Of a stretch of DNA of 64,000 nucleotides, positions 16,769 to 26,329 are shown piece after piece. Position 1 is the stretch's first letter; each line of letters opens with the position of its first letter. This DNA is from Nannochloropsis oceanica (Eukaryota > Sar > Eustigmatophyceae > Eustigmatales > Monodopsidaceae). The position numbers and the translations under genes were made by a program. Location of the stretch: contig CP038109.1 of NCBI GenBank assembly GCA_004519485.1, positions 706,001 through 770,000 of the forward strand, read 5' to 3'. The notes beneath the pieces are model-generated. The model was not told where the DNA came from and did no database searches. It saw only the letters and a program-made list of their open reading frames with translations.

Positions 16769-18154
16769 ATGGGCATCGTATTTTCCATGGGCACCTCGGC
16801 GGCCAGCGCTTTGGCATCCTGCTGCGTGGGCAGCGCGGCATCGTGCGTGTGCTCGGGTCTGAAGCAGTGCCTGCCTAGTGGGTATAGCGCGGCAAAAGTG
16901 TACGCCCTCCTCCTCTTCTTCGCGTCGGTTCTCGCCGCCCTCATATTGCGGAGCACCGAACCTGTTATCAATGCCGAGTATTTCACGGTGCGCTGCACGG
17001 GGGAATACAAAGATCGGTGCTATGGCTTTCAGGCAGTGTATCGTTTGTCGTTTGTGGATTTCTTCTTCTTTCTGACCTTGGCCATTGGAAGCAAGTTTTC
17101 CGTAGGCGTTCATACGCATGCGTGGGGGCTCAAGTACCTTGTGTATTTGGGGTTTTTGATTGGTATGTTCTTCGTGGATAACAAGGTCTTTGACGGGTAT
17201 GTGCACTTGGCGCGGGTGGCGTCGTTAGTTTACTTGGTGGCGCAGGTGGTGACCCTGATAAATTTTTCGTATAACATACACACGTCGTTGATGGGCAAGG
17301 CGGAGGCAGCCGAGGCGAATGGGGAGGAGAGCAATGCCAAATTCTATAAAGTCGTGTATCTAGGGGTTTCTCTGCTTTGTTTGTCGGGGGGGTTGACGGG
17401 GATTGCTCTTTTGTATGCGTGGTATGCGCATTGTAAAGTGGCACAGTTTTGGATCAGTGTGACCTTGCTTGTGTCGGTTGCCTGCGTTGTCTCCTCCCTG
17501 CTGGATAGGATAAGCATGGGGCTCTTGACCCCTTCCTTCCTCTTCCTCTATTTTAACTACCAATGCTGGTCTGCCATCCTCTCGCATCCCAACCCTGAGT
17601 GTAATAAGACGGCGAACCTCGCCTCTTCTCCCGCCAAGAGCTGGAACACCGCCGTCGCATTGGTCTTTCTTGCCATCTCGCTCACCTACACAGGCTGGAG
17701 TACCTACCGTTCAATCGCAGGTTCAGAGCTCCAGGCCGATCAGGTAGAAGCTGCTGCAGCTGCTGCTACTGGCGATGGTGGAGCGGGAGGGGCGGATATG
17801 ACCAAAATTTTGACAGGCGAGGCTGCAGTAGGAGGAGAGTCAACAGCGGCGACAGCTGGGGAGGACGAGGAGGAGGGAAGGGCAGTGGTCCCGACATTGA
17901 CGGCAAGTGACGAGGTGGAAAAGAGTTTGATTTGGATTTTTCATTTGTTGCTTGCATTGGGGGGTTCGTATATGGCCATGGCGATTACAAATTGGGGCAA
18001 TGCGAATGGAGTGCCGGATGGAGTGGGGGGGGGAGATGCGACGGTGGGGAGGGAGAGTATGTGGTTGAAGATTGTCAGTCAGTGGATTACGATGATTTTG
18101 TATATGTGGAGTTTGTGGGCGCCGGTGTGGAGGGGGGAGGGGGAGAGTTATTAG
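16769..18154 (+). CDS. Serine incorporator (SERINC/TDE1 family) multi-pass membrane protein
   Basis: 461 aa with about ten hydrophobic helices. The N-terminus carries the family's Cys-rich start (ALASCCVGSAASCVCSG) and then a TM helix. The loop has paired cysteines (VRCTGEYKDRCYGFQAVYR), followed by the SERINC signature RLSFVDFFFF and a long run of TM segments. A hydrophilic Ala/Gly/Glu-rich loop lies at about residues 325-380, followed by two more helices (LIWIFHLLLALGGSYMAMAIT; MILYMWSLWAPV). SERINCs are endomembrane/plasma-membrane lipid-handling proteins, historically linked to serine incorporation into phosphatidylserine and sphingolipids. Met1 is used; Met7 at 16787 is an equally possible start. 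The length matches the family. No intron is needed. Confidence 0.93.
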   Translation: MGIVFSMGTSAASALASCCVGSAASCVCSGLKQCLPSGYSAAKVYALLLFFASVLAALILRSTEPVINAEYFTVRCTGEYKDRCYGFQAVYRLSFVDFFFFLTLAIGSKFSVGVHTHAWGLKYLVYLGFLIGMFFVDNKVFDGYVHLARVASLVYLVAQVVTLINFSYNIHTSLMGKAEAAEANGEESNAKFYKVVYLGVSLLCLSGGLTGIALLYAWYAHCKVAQFWISVTLLVSVACVVSSLLDRISMGLLTPSFLFLYFNYQCWSAILSHPNPECNKTANLASSPAKSWNTAVALVFLAISLTYTGWSTYRSIAGSELQADQVEAAAAAATGDGGAGGADMTKILTGEAAVGGESTAATAGEDEEEGRAVVPTLTASDEVEKSLIWIFHLLLALGGSYMAMAITNWGNANGVPDGVGGGDATVGRESMWLKIVSQWITMILYMWSLWAPVWRGEGESY

Positions 18155-20524
18155 GGTGAGGTGTGAAGAGGAGTACAGAGAAGGGAAGGGGAGAAGGGAA
18201 GGGGAGGGCAAGAGGAAAAAGACGTGGGAAGAATCAATGAAATTAGACTGGGGGTGTTTGTCTGATTCCTCCAGGATGCTGGTTTATGTGAAATCACTTG
18301 ACCCGCTGCTTTTTGAGAGGCTGATTGATCCTTGCTTATTGTTATTATTCGCTTTCCGTGTGGTAATTAAGTATTTGATTGGATTAGACTGACAAACGTT
18401 TGGATGGTCGGGCCATGGGCCAGGCCGGAACGAGAAACACCTCATGAATAATGGAGGACGGAAAGAGCGAGAAAGATGTACATCCCTGTGCGTTGGTTTG
18501 TGGGGGGAAGAGTGTGCTATCTCCTGCCCCGCACAAACCCTGCACGCATCACACCAGCCCTTGTTATATTCACTTCGTACTGTATTCATTGAGTGCGTGG
18601 AGGCCTACCTTTGCGTTGCGCCGTGGTTTGTTCTCCCTCGTCCACCCGACATGGGCACAGCCTGCCAGATATGACAACACCCTTTTAATAACCCACCCGC
18701 ACATGCTATCACAGCGGCCATGCATCCCACATCCACGCCGATCACGAGCGCGCTTGTCTCCCCTTTACCTCTAGCGGCACCGGGCTCTCAATTCCTGCTC
18801 TTGTTCCATGTCTTTGGACGAACCTACTCTTTCGCATGACACCAACCATGCTCACAGCCAACTACCACCGCGCCTTGATGCGCGCATCACACATGCCTTG
18901 CGGCAAATCCACTTCCCGCGCCACCCGCGTACCTTTCTCGATGCCTGCTCCCTTCATGCATCCTGACTCCTACACCCCTTCCTAGTACACACCTGCCTCT
19001 TGAGTCCCGCCCTCCGGCCACCACATCATATATATGCACATACTGTACACAGCTATCCCCCGCATTAAACATGCACGGCTCGTCCTGTGCCTCCTGTCTA
19101 TCACACCTAGCCTCGTGCATCATCCGATCCACCCTACGTGTCCGTCTCCTATCATGGGGTTTGGGGTTGCGCCTTGTGTGTAGGACCGTTAGAGATGCCA
19201 CTGGCGTCGCCACCAACCCACCGCCACCATCAGCCAGCAGCGGTAACCCCCACCTGTTTTGACAACTCCCACTCTCATCGATCGAATCAACTTGTACCAC
19301 CACCACAAAAGCTTGCCTTTCGCGGCGCTTGCCCTTCGCGGCGCTTGCCCACTACCTTGTCATACTCATGTGTGAAACATTTTGAGCGCCACACGGAACT
19401 TTAATCGATTTTATGGATCAAGAGAAGGAAAGGGAAGGACGGGATAGTATGTTGTATATGTACGTGTTGCTATACTATGCATTAGGCTTTTGACCCAGTC
19501 AACACCAAGGTCGGTTCTTTGGAGGGAGGGAGTGCTATGTCAGGAGACACGCAACACTTCTAACATCTTTAACCAGGACCGCAGTCGCGCCTCTTTGCTT
19601 CTCTGCGTCAGGACAAGTTTTCCAGCCCCTTTGAAAAGGTAAATTTGTTTTTGGGGAGTGTGTCAAAGCCAGTTTTCGCATATGCTTGTAGCGCGTGTAG
19701 AAGAAGAGCCGCCCCTTCCTGCACGCCCTTGATTTAGATCTTAGCGGCTTTCCGTGAGGGCACCGGCGACGTGCCCTGTGCGGCGCTGCACTGGAAGGGT
19801 TTCGAAAAAGGTACGGCGCTTGTTTCGCGTTGCTCCTGTTTCCTGTCCCTCTTCTCGTGAGATTGAGTGTACCTGCTCCTCATTGATGGTATACCCTCCC
19901 ACCTGCCCGCATCGGACCTGCCAGACTGTCTCTTTCCACCTGCCTTAAACCTCCCTTATCGCTTTTTAAATACCATTTGATTGATGGACCGCTTGGCACC
20001 ATGGCCTAGGAAGGATGGAGATAAAGAAGAACAGAAAAAGGTTCGCCACACGCCCCTCCTCCCCGCCTTCTCCCCTCCCTCCTCTTCCTCTTGTGTCACA
20101 GATGGTGTCAAGCGACGTAATCTAAGCGAGCCCATCCACCCGGCGGTAAAGTCTATACCTCCCTCCAAACCTCTTCCTCCCTCCCACTTTCCCTCCCAGC
20201 GTTGCCTGCTGTGATCCGCGCGAGCTATTCCCTGAGGTTAGCCTCAACGTCTCGGTTTCAAACCAACGTTTGCCCCTTTCTTCTCTCTCGCCTCGATCAA
20301 TACCTTTTCGATTACTCCTCCTACGTGTGCGGGCTTGGAAACCCTTCCCCCCCATTGCCTCTTTCCTTCCCTACCTCCCTTCAGGGCCTGGAAGCCCGAG
20401 GGTATTGCACTCTTTGGTGATGCATATGCATTGTCTACGCACCGCCGCTGGTCTTCACGAGGTTCGATTTCTACTTAATTAACGTGGACGCTCGATTGAA
20501 GGATTTTTGCTGTCTGTGGGTGGG
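18155..20524. other. Gene-poor region between SERINC and the tandem array
   Basis: About 2.4 kb with only short frames lacking domain-like composition. A 16-bp unit (ttcgcggcgcttgccc) occurs twice in direct tandem at 19319-19350. No RNA gene, transposon terminus or conserved protein was recognised. Confidence 0.5.
19319..19350. repeat. Short 16-bp tandem duplication
   Basis: Two adjacent identical 16-bp copies, preceded by a near-match half copy (gcttgcct). It looks like a simple slippage duplication in intergenic DNA, with no evident function. Confidence 0.8.
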
Positions 20525-22812
20525 CTTGGAAACCCTTTCCCCCTTCCTTCCTTCCTTCATCATTTTCAAACAGCACCTGTCTGCTGGGGCGGTGATTCTC
20601 TGCGTCCGTGCGCGTCGCCATCGTTGATCGCCATCGAGGTTCGGTTTTTCCCTTGAGGACGTTTTGTGTATGTGGGTGGGCGTGGAAACCCTTTCCCCCT
20701 TCCTTCCTTCCTTCATCATTTTCAAACAGCACCTGTCTGCTGGGGCGGTGATTCTCTGCGTCCGTGCGCGTCGCCATCGTTGATCGCCATCGAGGTTCGG
20801 CTGAGGACGTTTTGTGTGTGTGGGTGGGCTTGGAAACCCTTTCCCCCTTCCTTCCTTCCTTCATCATTTTCAAACAGCACCTGTCTGCTGGGGCGGTGAT
20901 TCTCTGCGTCCGTGCGCGTCGCCATCGTTGATCGCCATCGAGGTTCGGTTTTTCCCTTGAGGACGTTTTGTGTATGTGGGTGGGCTTGGAAACCCTTTCC
21001 CCCTTCCTTCCTTCCTTCATCATTTTCAAACAGCACCTGTCTGCTGGGGCGGTGATTCTCTGCGTCCGTGCGCGTCGCCATCGTTGATCGCCATCGAGGT
21101 TCGGTTTTTCCCTTGAGGACGTTTTGTGTATGTGGGTGGGCGTGGAAACCCTTTCCCCCTTCCTTCCTTCCTTCATCATTTTCAAACAGCACCTGTCTGC
21201 TGGGGCGGTGATTCTCTGCGTCCGTGCGCGTCGCCATCGTTGATCGCCATCGAGGTTCGGCTGAGGACGTTTTGTGTGTGTGGGTGGGCTTGGAAACCCT
21301 TTCCCCCTTCCTTCCTTCCTTCATCATTTTCAAACAGCACCTGTCTGCTGGGGCGGTGATTCTCTGCGTCCGTGCGCGTCGCCATCGTTGATCGCCATCG
21401 AGGTTCGGTTTTTCCCTTGAGGACGTTTTGTGTATGTGGGTGGGCTTGGAAACCCTTTCCCCCTTCCTTCCTTCCTTCATCATTTTCAAACAGCACCTGT
21501 CTGCTGGGGCGGTGATTCTTTGCGTCCGTGCGCGTCGCCATCGTTGATCGCCATCGAGGTTCGGTTGAGGACGTTTTGTGTGTGTGGGTGGGCTTGGAAA
21601 CCCTTTCCCCCTTCCTTCCTTCCTTCATCATTTTCAAACAGCACCTGTCTGCTGGGGCGGTGATTCTCTGCGTCCGTGCGCGTCGCCATCGTTGATCGCC
21701 ATCGAGGTTCGGTTGAGGACGTTTTGTGTATGTGGGTGGGCTTGGAAACCCTTTCCCCCTTCCTTTCTTCCTTCATCATTTTCAAACAGCACCTGTCTGC
21801 TGGGGCGGTGATTCTCTGCGTCCGTGCGCGTCGCCATCGTTGATCGCCATCGAGGTTCGGTTGAGGACGTTTTGTGTGTGTGGGAGGGCTTGGAAACCCT
21901 TTCCCCCTTCCTTCCTTCCTTCATCATTTTCAAACAGCACCTGTCTGCTGGGGCGGTGATTCTCTGCGTCCGTGCGCGTCGCCATCGTTGATCGCCATCG
22001 AGGTTCGGTTGAGGACGTTTTGTGTGTGTGGGTGGGCTTGGAAACCCTTTCCCCCTTCCTTCCTTCCTTCATCATTTTCAAACAGCACCTGTCTGCTGGG
22101 GCGGTGATTCTCTGCGTCCGTGCGCGTCGCCATCGTTGATCGCCATCGAGGTTCGGTTTTTCCCTTGAGGATGTTTTGTGTATGTGGGTGGGCTTGGAAA
22201 CCCTTTCCCCCTTCCTTCCTTCCTTCATCATTTTCAAACAGCACCTGTCTGCTGGGGCGGTGATTCTTTGCGTCCGTGCGCGTCGCCATCGTTGATCGCC
22301 ATCGAGGTTCGGTTGAGGACGTTTTGTGTGTGTGGGAGGGCTTGGAAACCCTTTCCCCCTTCCTTCCTTCCTTCATCATTTTCAAACAGCACCTGTCTGC
22401 TGGGGCGGTGATTCTCTGCGTCCGTGCGCGTCGCCATCGTTGATCGCCATCGAGGTTCGGTTGAGGACGTTTTGTGTGTGTGGGTGGGCTTGGAAACCCT
22501 TTCCCCCTTCCTTCCTTCCTTCATCATTTTCAAACAGCACCTGTCTGCTGGGGCGGTGATTCTCTGCGTCCGTGCGCGTCGCCATCGTTGATCGCCATCG
22601 AGGTTCGGTTTTTCCCTTGAGGACGTTTTGTGTGTGTGGGTGGGCGTGGAAACCCTTTCCCCCTTCCTTCCTTCCTTCATCATTTTCAAACAGCACCTGT
22701 CTGCTGGGGCGGTGATTCTCTGCGTCCGTGCGCGTCGCCATCGTTGATCGCCATCGAGGTTCGGTTTTTCCCTTGAGGACGTTTTGTGTGTGTGGGTGGG
22801 CTTGGAAACTTT
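20525..22812. repeat. Satellite-like tandem array, 15 units of 148 or 156 bp
   Basis: Measured from each 'tggaaaccctttccccc' start, units begin at 20525, 20681, 20829, 20985, 21141, 21289, 21445, 21593, 21741, 21889, 22037, 22193, 22341, 22489 and 22645, with a truncated copy from 22801. Lengths run 156,148,156,156,148,156,148,148,148,148,156,148,148,156,156. The difference is an 8-bp presence/absence block (tttttccc context) before 'gaggacg'. Units are otherwise nearly identical. Units 1-3 and 4-6 share the same variant pattern, giving a 460-bp higher-order duplication. Two diagnostic variants recur: tgattctttgcg in units 7 and 12, and a gggaggg flank before units 10 and 13. Each unit has a CT-rich tract (cccccttccttccttcc) and a direct repeat of cgccatcg. 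The copies are contiguous with no unique spacers. Function unknown. Confidence 0.97.
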
Positions 22813-24005
22813 CTTTCTGTTATCTCTTTCTCTCTCGCTAACTTATTTAGAGCTCTTTCGAGATTTCAGAAGTCTGGCTTATGCACATCCGTGCGTCGTC
22901 ATTGGTGATCGCCAGTAGAGGATCGAGGGTGGGCGTCCTGCGAGCACAAGTAAATCAGTGGCTTCCCCTTACCCACCCCTTCCTATTGTCCATATCCTTC
23001 TTCCTCGATGTTTGCCTAGACTTGAGATTATCAGCGGCTGCAGAATATTCCACCCACTCCTTCGATGTACAAGAAGTAGAGAAGAAAACCAATCAATCCC
23101 TCTGTGTGCGTGACAAGTAAGCGAGTCAACGAGCGAGCGACACCTCTCCTTTCTCCATCCTAGGCCCTCTACGGTCGGTCCTTCTACACCCCTTCCTTCC
23201 TCCCTCACTCTATCCATCATTCCACCCTGCGGCCTCCCTCCTGCCTGCTATAAAATTCGGCGTATGTATATCACTATCAATCTGGTCCTCTTCTTCCTCG
23301 TCTTAATCACCACCATCCTGCAATCCCCTCGGAGTTAATTCCTGTTTGTGAGCCTACTGTCATCGCTATCACCGCCACTAGAGCGCTCCATACACCCCTC
23401 CTCTCGCTCTCGAGCCACCACCATAATACAATCACCACCACCAGCAGCAGTAGACACAGCATGGGCAGGTTCAATGACAAGGATGGGCACCTATTGAATT
23501 CAACGGCCGGTGGATTTTTCTTGGTCACGAGTCGGTGCCAAGTTTTTTCATCCACGTGTGCCTGGGCCGCTTGCCCGAACTGCGTTCGTAGCAAAAGCCG
23601 ACCATGCGTCAGGTGGGTAACTAATTAAAGGAAAGATCGAGGGACGGCAAGGGCAGGGCTCGCTTTTGCGCTTTCTTCCATTTTGTGTTGCGTTGTCGGA
23701 GGCAGGTAGTGTTCTGTCTGGGCCAAAGGAGATTAGAAACATGCCTTGGACTCAAATTCCCCTCTGTCCTTCCGTTCCCACCCCCTTCCTCTCCGCTACG
23801 GAACACACATATGTGTTAATTTCGTGCACATACACCGCGACGACTTTTAGAAAGAAGATAAAAACAGTGAAAACAAAGCAGCACCAACGGCTGTCCTTAA
23901 TAAATTGCGGTTCTTTCGTTTCCTTCATCACTTAATGATCGAGAGCAGAGAGAGGTCATCTTAAAACACCCTCTCTAACTTTCCCCCTTCCCTTCCTCTC
24001 TCTTT
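22813..24005. other. Intergenic region after the tandem array
   Basis: About 1.2 kb, CT-rich on the plus strand, with short frames only. It lies 3' of the minus-strand DUF1415 gene, so its right end should hold that gene's 3' UTR. Nothing else is supportable. Confidence 0.45.
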
Positions 24006-26000
24006 CTAATCCTTCCTCATCCTTGACGCCCTCTCTTCAAAGTCATGCACTTCTGCAGGAGACAAAGGCACGTTCTGTGCTAGTCTTTTCCTCAACAACG
24101 CCAGGACCGCCTTAGAGTCCTGAATGATCTCTCCCATCGGTCGCTTAACCCTCGTCGGATCATTTTCTGTCATAAAATATATTTGTGACTGCGGAAGGGG
24201 TTTATCCCAATCATCCTCATCATCGTCCTCCCCTATCGCTGCTGCCGCTGCTGCTGCCGCCGCCGCCGCTGCTTCTCCGGCCTCCCCGAACTCGTTCTCA
24301 AAACCCCCCCCAAAAAAACGACGATTTGCCGCAGCGGCCTTGGCGGCGGCGGCGGCCGAATAGGCAGCAGCCGAGGCCGATGCCACGCTCTCCTTCTCAC
24401 CAATATCAATATTTCCCTTCTCGTCCTTGTCCTCGTCCACCCCTTCATCCGCCATCATTTTCTGAAATTGCTCTTGCTGCTTCTTCTCCACCATCTCCTT
24501 GGTTGTGGCTGCCTTTTCCGTTGCGTCACGCATTGGGGGAGCCACGGCCACCGCATCCTCACTCAGAGCCTCAGGAGTCAGACCCAGTAGCAAATCCTGG
24601 GCTGTCGAAAGAATAGGCACCGTCTTCCGGTCCACACGGAAATTGTCCTTCACCTCCCCCCAGTCCCGTTCAACCAACCATCTCCGCAAACGCCCACTGC
24701 CGATCTTGTCGAGGGTCACCTCGTTTTGCCGGTACACCAAGCCCGTCGGGATCGCCTTCTGGGCCTTTTTGACTTGCGGCGTCCGCAGGATGTTGATCAT
24801 CGGCCAGGGCGAGCGCCGAGCGTAGTTCGCGGCGTCGTCTTGGCCCATTCGGTCCGCCCCATCGCGGAAGACCCACTCGGGGTGGAAAAACACCAGCTGG
24901 ATCTCGTCCTCCAAGCCCAAGGCTTCCAATGGCTGAGTCAGAGTGTTACTAAATGTCTCAAAAAACTCCCGGTTTCTCAAGCCAAAGTTAGGGGTGATCA
25001 GAAGAGTTGTACTCAAACTACGTTCATCTTGCGTCTCTTTACTGTCCTTAGAAATCAACGCCACTTCTTTCCAGTACTTGCTATAGATCTCCTCGGGCGA
25101 TACACTCCGATCAATGAAATAACGAATCGCCCCCTGTGGTAACCCGGCCTTGGCCGCATTTACCGTGAAAGGGCACACGCCCAGGTCGGCAATGATTGCG
25201 TCGACCCACCCCTTCATCCCTTCCATTATTGGCCCATCCTCCTCCGGGACCTGATACAGCTTCTCCAGCTCCCTGGCAGCCGCTGCACTGGGGCTACCAT
25301 TGTCATCGTTGTACAGCGCGGAGAAGTCAAATGCTGAATCGTCATCGTCGTCCCAATATGGGTCGTCGTCCGGAAACTCCTCGCTCGTTTGGACGATGCC
25401 CTTAATCAAGACAGCAGGCACGGGGCATTGCAACGCCGGAATGGTCGTGGAAGGATGCATGACAATTGTATTTTGAGACATTCCCATGATCTCGCAGCAT
25501 TCCTTGCACAGGTCCAAGTGGTCTCCGAATTGTCGCATCAAATTCCCGTCGTACAAGCTTTCCGCGTCTGGGAAGAGAAGCAAGTGTTGTGGTGGAGGGA
25601 CGCCTTTCTCGGCCTTCTCCGCTTTCAAAACCTGGTCAAAGACCTCGGCCAGTACTTCCGCGAGCGACGCGTGATAATATTCGGTAGCCTTGGGAGTAGG
25701 GCCTGCACCTTGATGCTGCTCCGCTTGCCACTTTGCTGTCCATGCTTGCAGGTCTGAGAGCTTGCTGCTGCTGCTACCGCTGCTTGTGGCAGTTGCTTGC
25801 AAGGGAGTGTGCTTGAGCTCGGGGGATGATTGTCGCTGTTGACGTTGCTGTCGTCGTGCAGCTGCAGCGGCAGAGAAGGGGTGGGTACGCTTGCTGGCAG
25901 ATGAGACGGGGGCCTGAAAGGCGGATGCAAGGCGAGGGATTGATGTTGATGCGGTTGCCGCTGCAGCGAGGAGGGGAAGAACGCAGAGGAAAACCCTCAT
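24006..26000 (-). CDS. DUF1415-family protein with plastid-type bipartite presequence
   Basis: The best start is the Met at 26000 (664 aa) or 26006. The open frame runs to 26255, but the upstream part has no targeting logic. From 26000 the protein opens with MRVFLCVLPLLAAAATAS, a signal peptide, then LASAFQAPVSS, which resembles the ASAF|AP site with Phe at +1 used for import into stramenopile plastids. A DUF1415 core follows in the middle (about 265-455): GWVDAIIADLGVCPFT, then TTLLITPNFGLRNREFF, IQLVFFHPEWVF and YARRSPWPMINILR. The remainder is helical, acidic and Ala-rich with an uninterrupted alanine run. DUF1415 has no established activity, so function is unknown. Plastid location is inferred from the presequence. 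Confidence 0.85.
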   Translation of the reverse strand: MRVFLCVLPLLAAAATASTSIPRLASAFQAPVSSASKRTHPFSAAAAARRQQRQQRQSSPELKHTPLQATATSSGSSSSKLSDLQAWTAKWQAEQHQGAGPTPKATEYYHASLAEVLAEVFDQVLKAEKAEKGVPPPQHLLLFPDAESLYDGNLMRQFGDHLDLCKECCEIMGMSQNTIVMHPSTTIPALQCPVPAVLIKGIVQTSEEFPDDDPYWDDDDDSAFDFSALYNDDNGSPSAAAARELEKLYQVPEEDGPIMEGMKGWVDAIIADLGVCPFTVNAAKAGLPQGAIRYFIDRSVSPEEIYSKYWKEVALISKDSKETQDERSLSTTLLITPNFGLRNREFFETFSNTLTQPLEALGLEDEIQLVFFHPEWVFRDGADRMGQDDAANYARRSPWPMINILRTPQVKKAQKAIPTGLVYRQNEVTLDKIGSGRLRRWLVERDWGEVKDNFRVDRKTVPILSTAQDLLLGLTPEALSEDAVAVAPPMRDATEKAATTKEMVEKKQQEQFQKMMADEGVDEDKDEKGNIDIGEKESVASASAAAYSAAAAAKAAAANRRFFGGGFENEFGEAGEAAAAAAAAAAAAIGEDDDEDDWDKPLPQSQIYFMTENDPTRVKRPMGEIIQDSKAVLALLRKRLAQNVPLSPAEVHDFEERASRMRKD

Positions 26001-26329
26001 GATCATCCTTGTGACACTTTGGTTGGACCAAGGCGCTGCGTGGATAATAGTCGTACTTGTGCCTGTGCCGAGGTGTGCAGGGATGCGGGTGAGAGGCAAG
26101 ACACATAGGATACGCTCTATGATTGGACTGTGCCGTGAGGAAAAAGCCGGGCCAGCCAACCTCCCCACCTTGACTTGAACACTCCCATTGACACAAAAAC
26201 AACAAACGATAAATCTATCCGATGACCACAGCAAAGTCAGATGACAATAATACACGAGTCTAGTTTATTTTCTTTGTGTCCTAGCTACCCTGCCTCGTTA
26301 GAACTACCCCCCATCCCCTCCCTCCTTCC

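Noticed and set aside
20475-22741. Long repetitive open frames on both strands of the tandem array
   Set aside because: They recur in several frames of the same unit on both strands, lack domain character, and are explained by a stop-poor repeat.
20525-22812. CRISPR-like periodic array
   Set aside because: Units are contiguous, 148-156 bp, with no unique spacers, and the setting is a eukaryotic nucleus.
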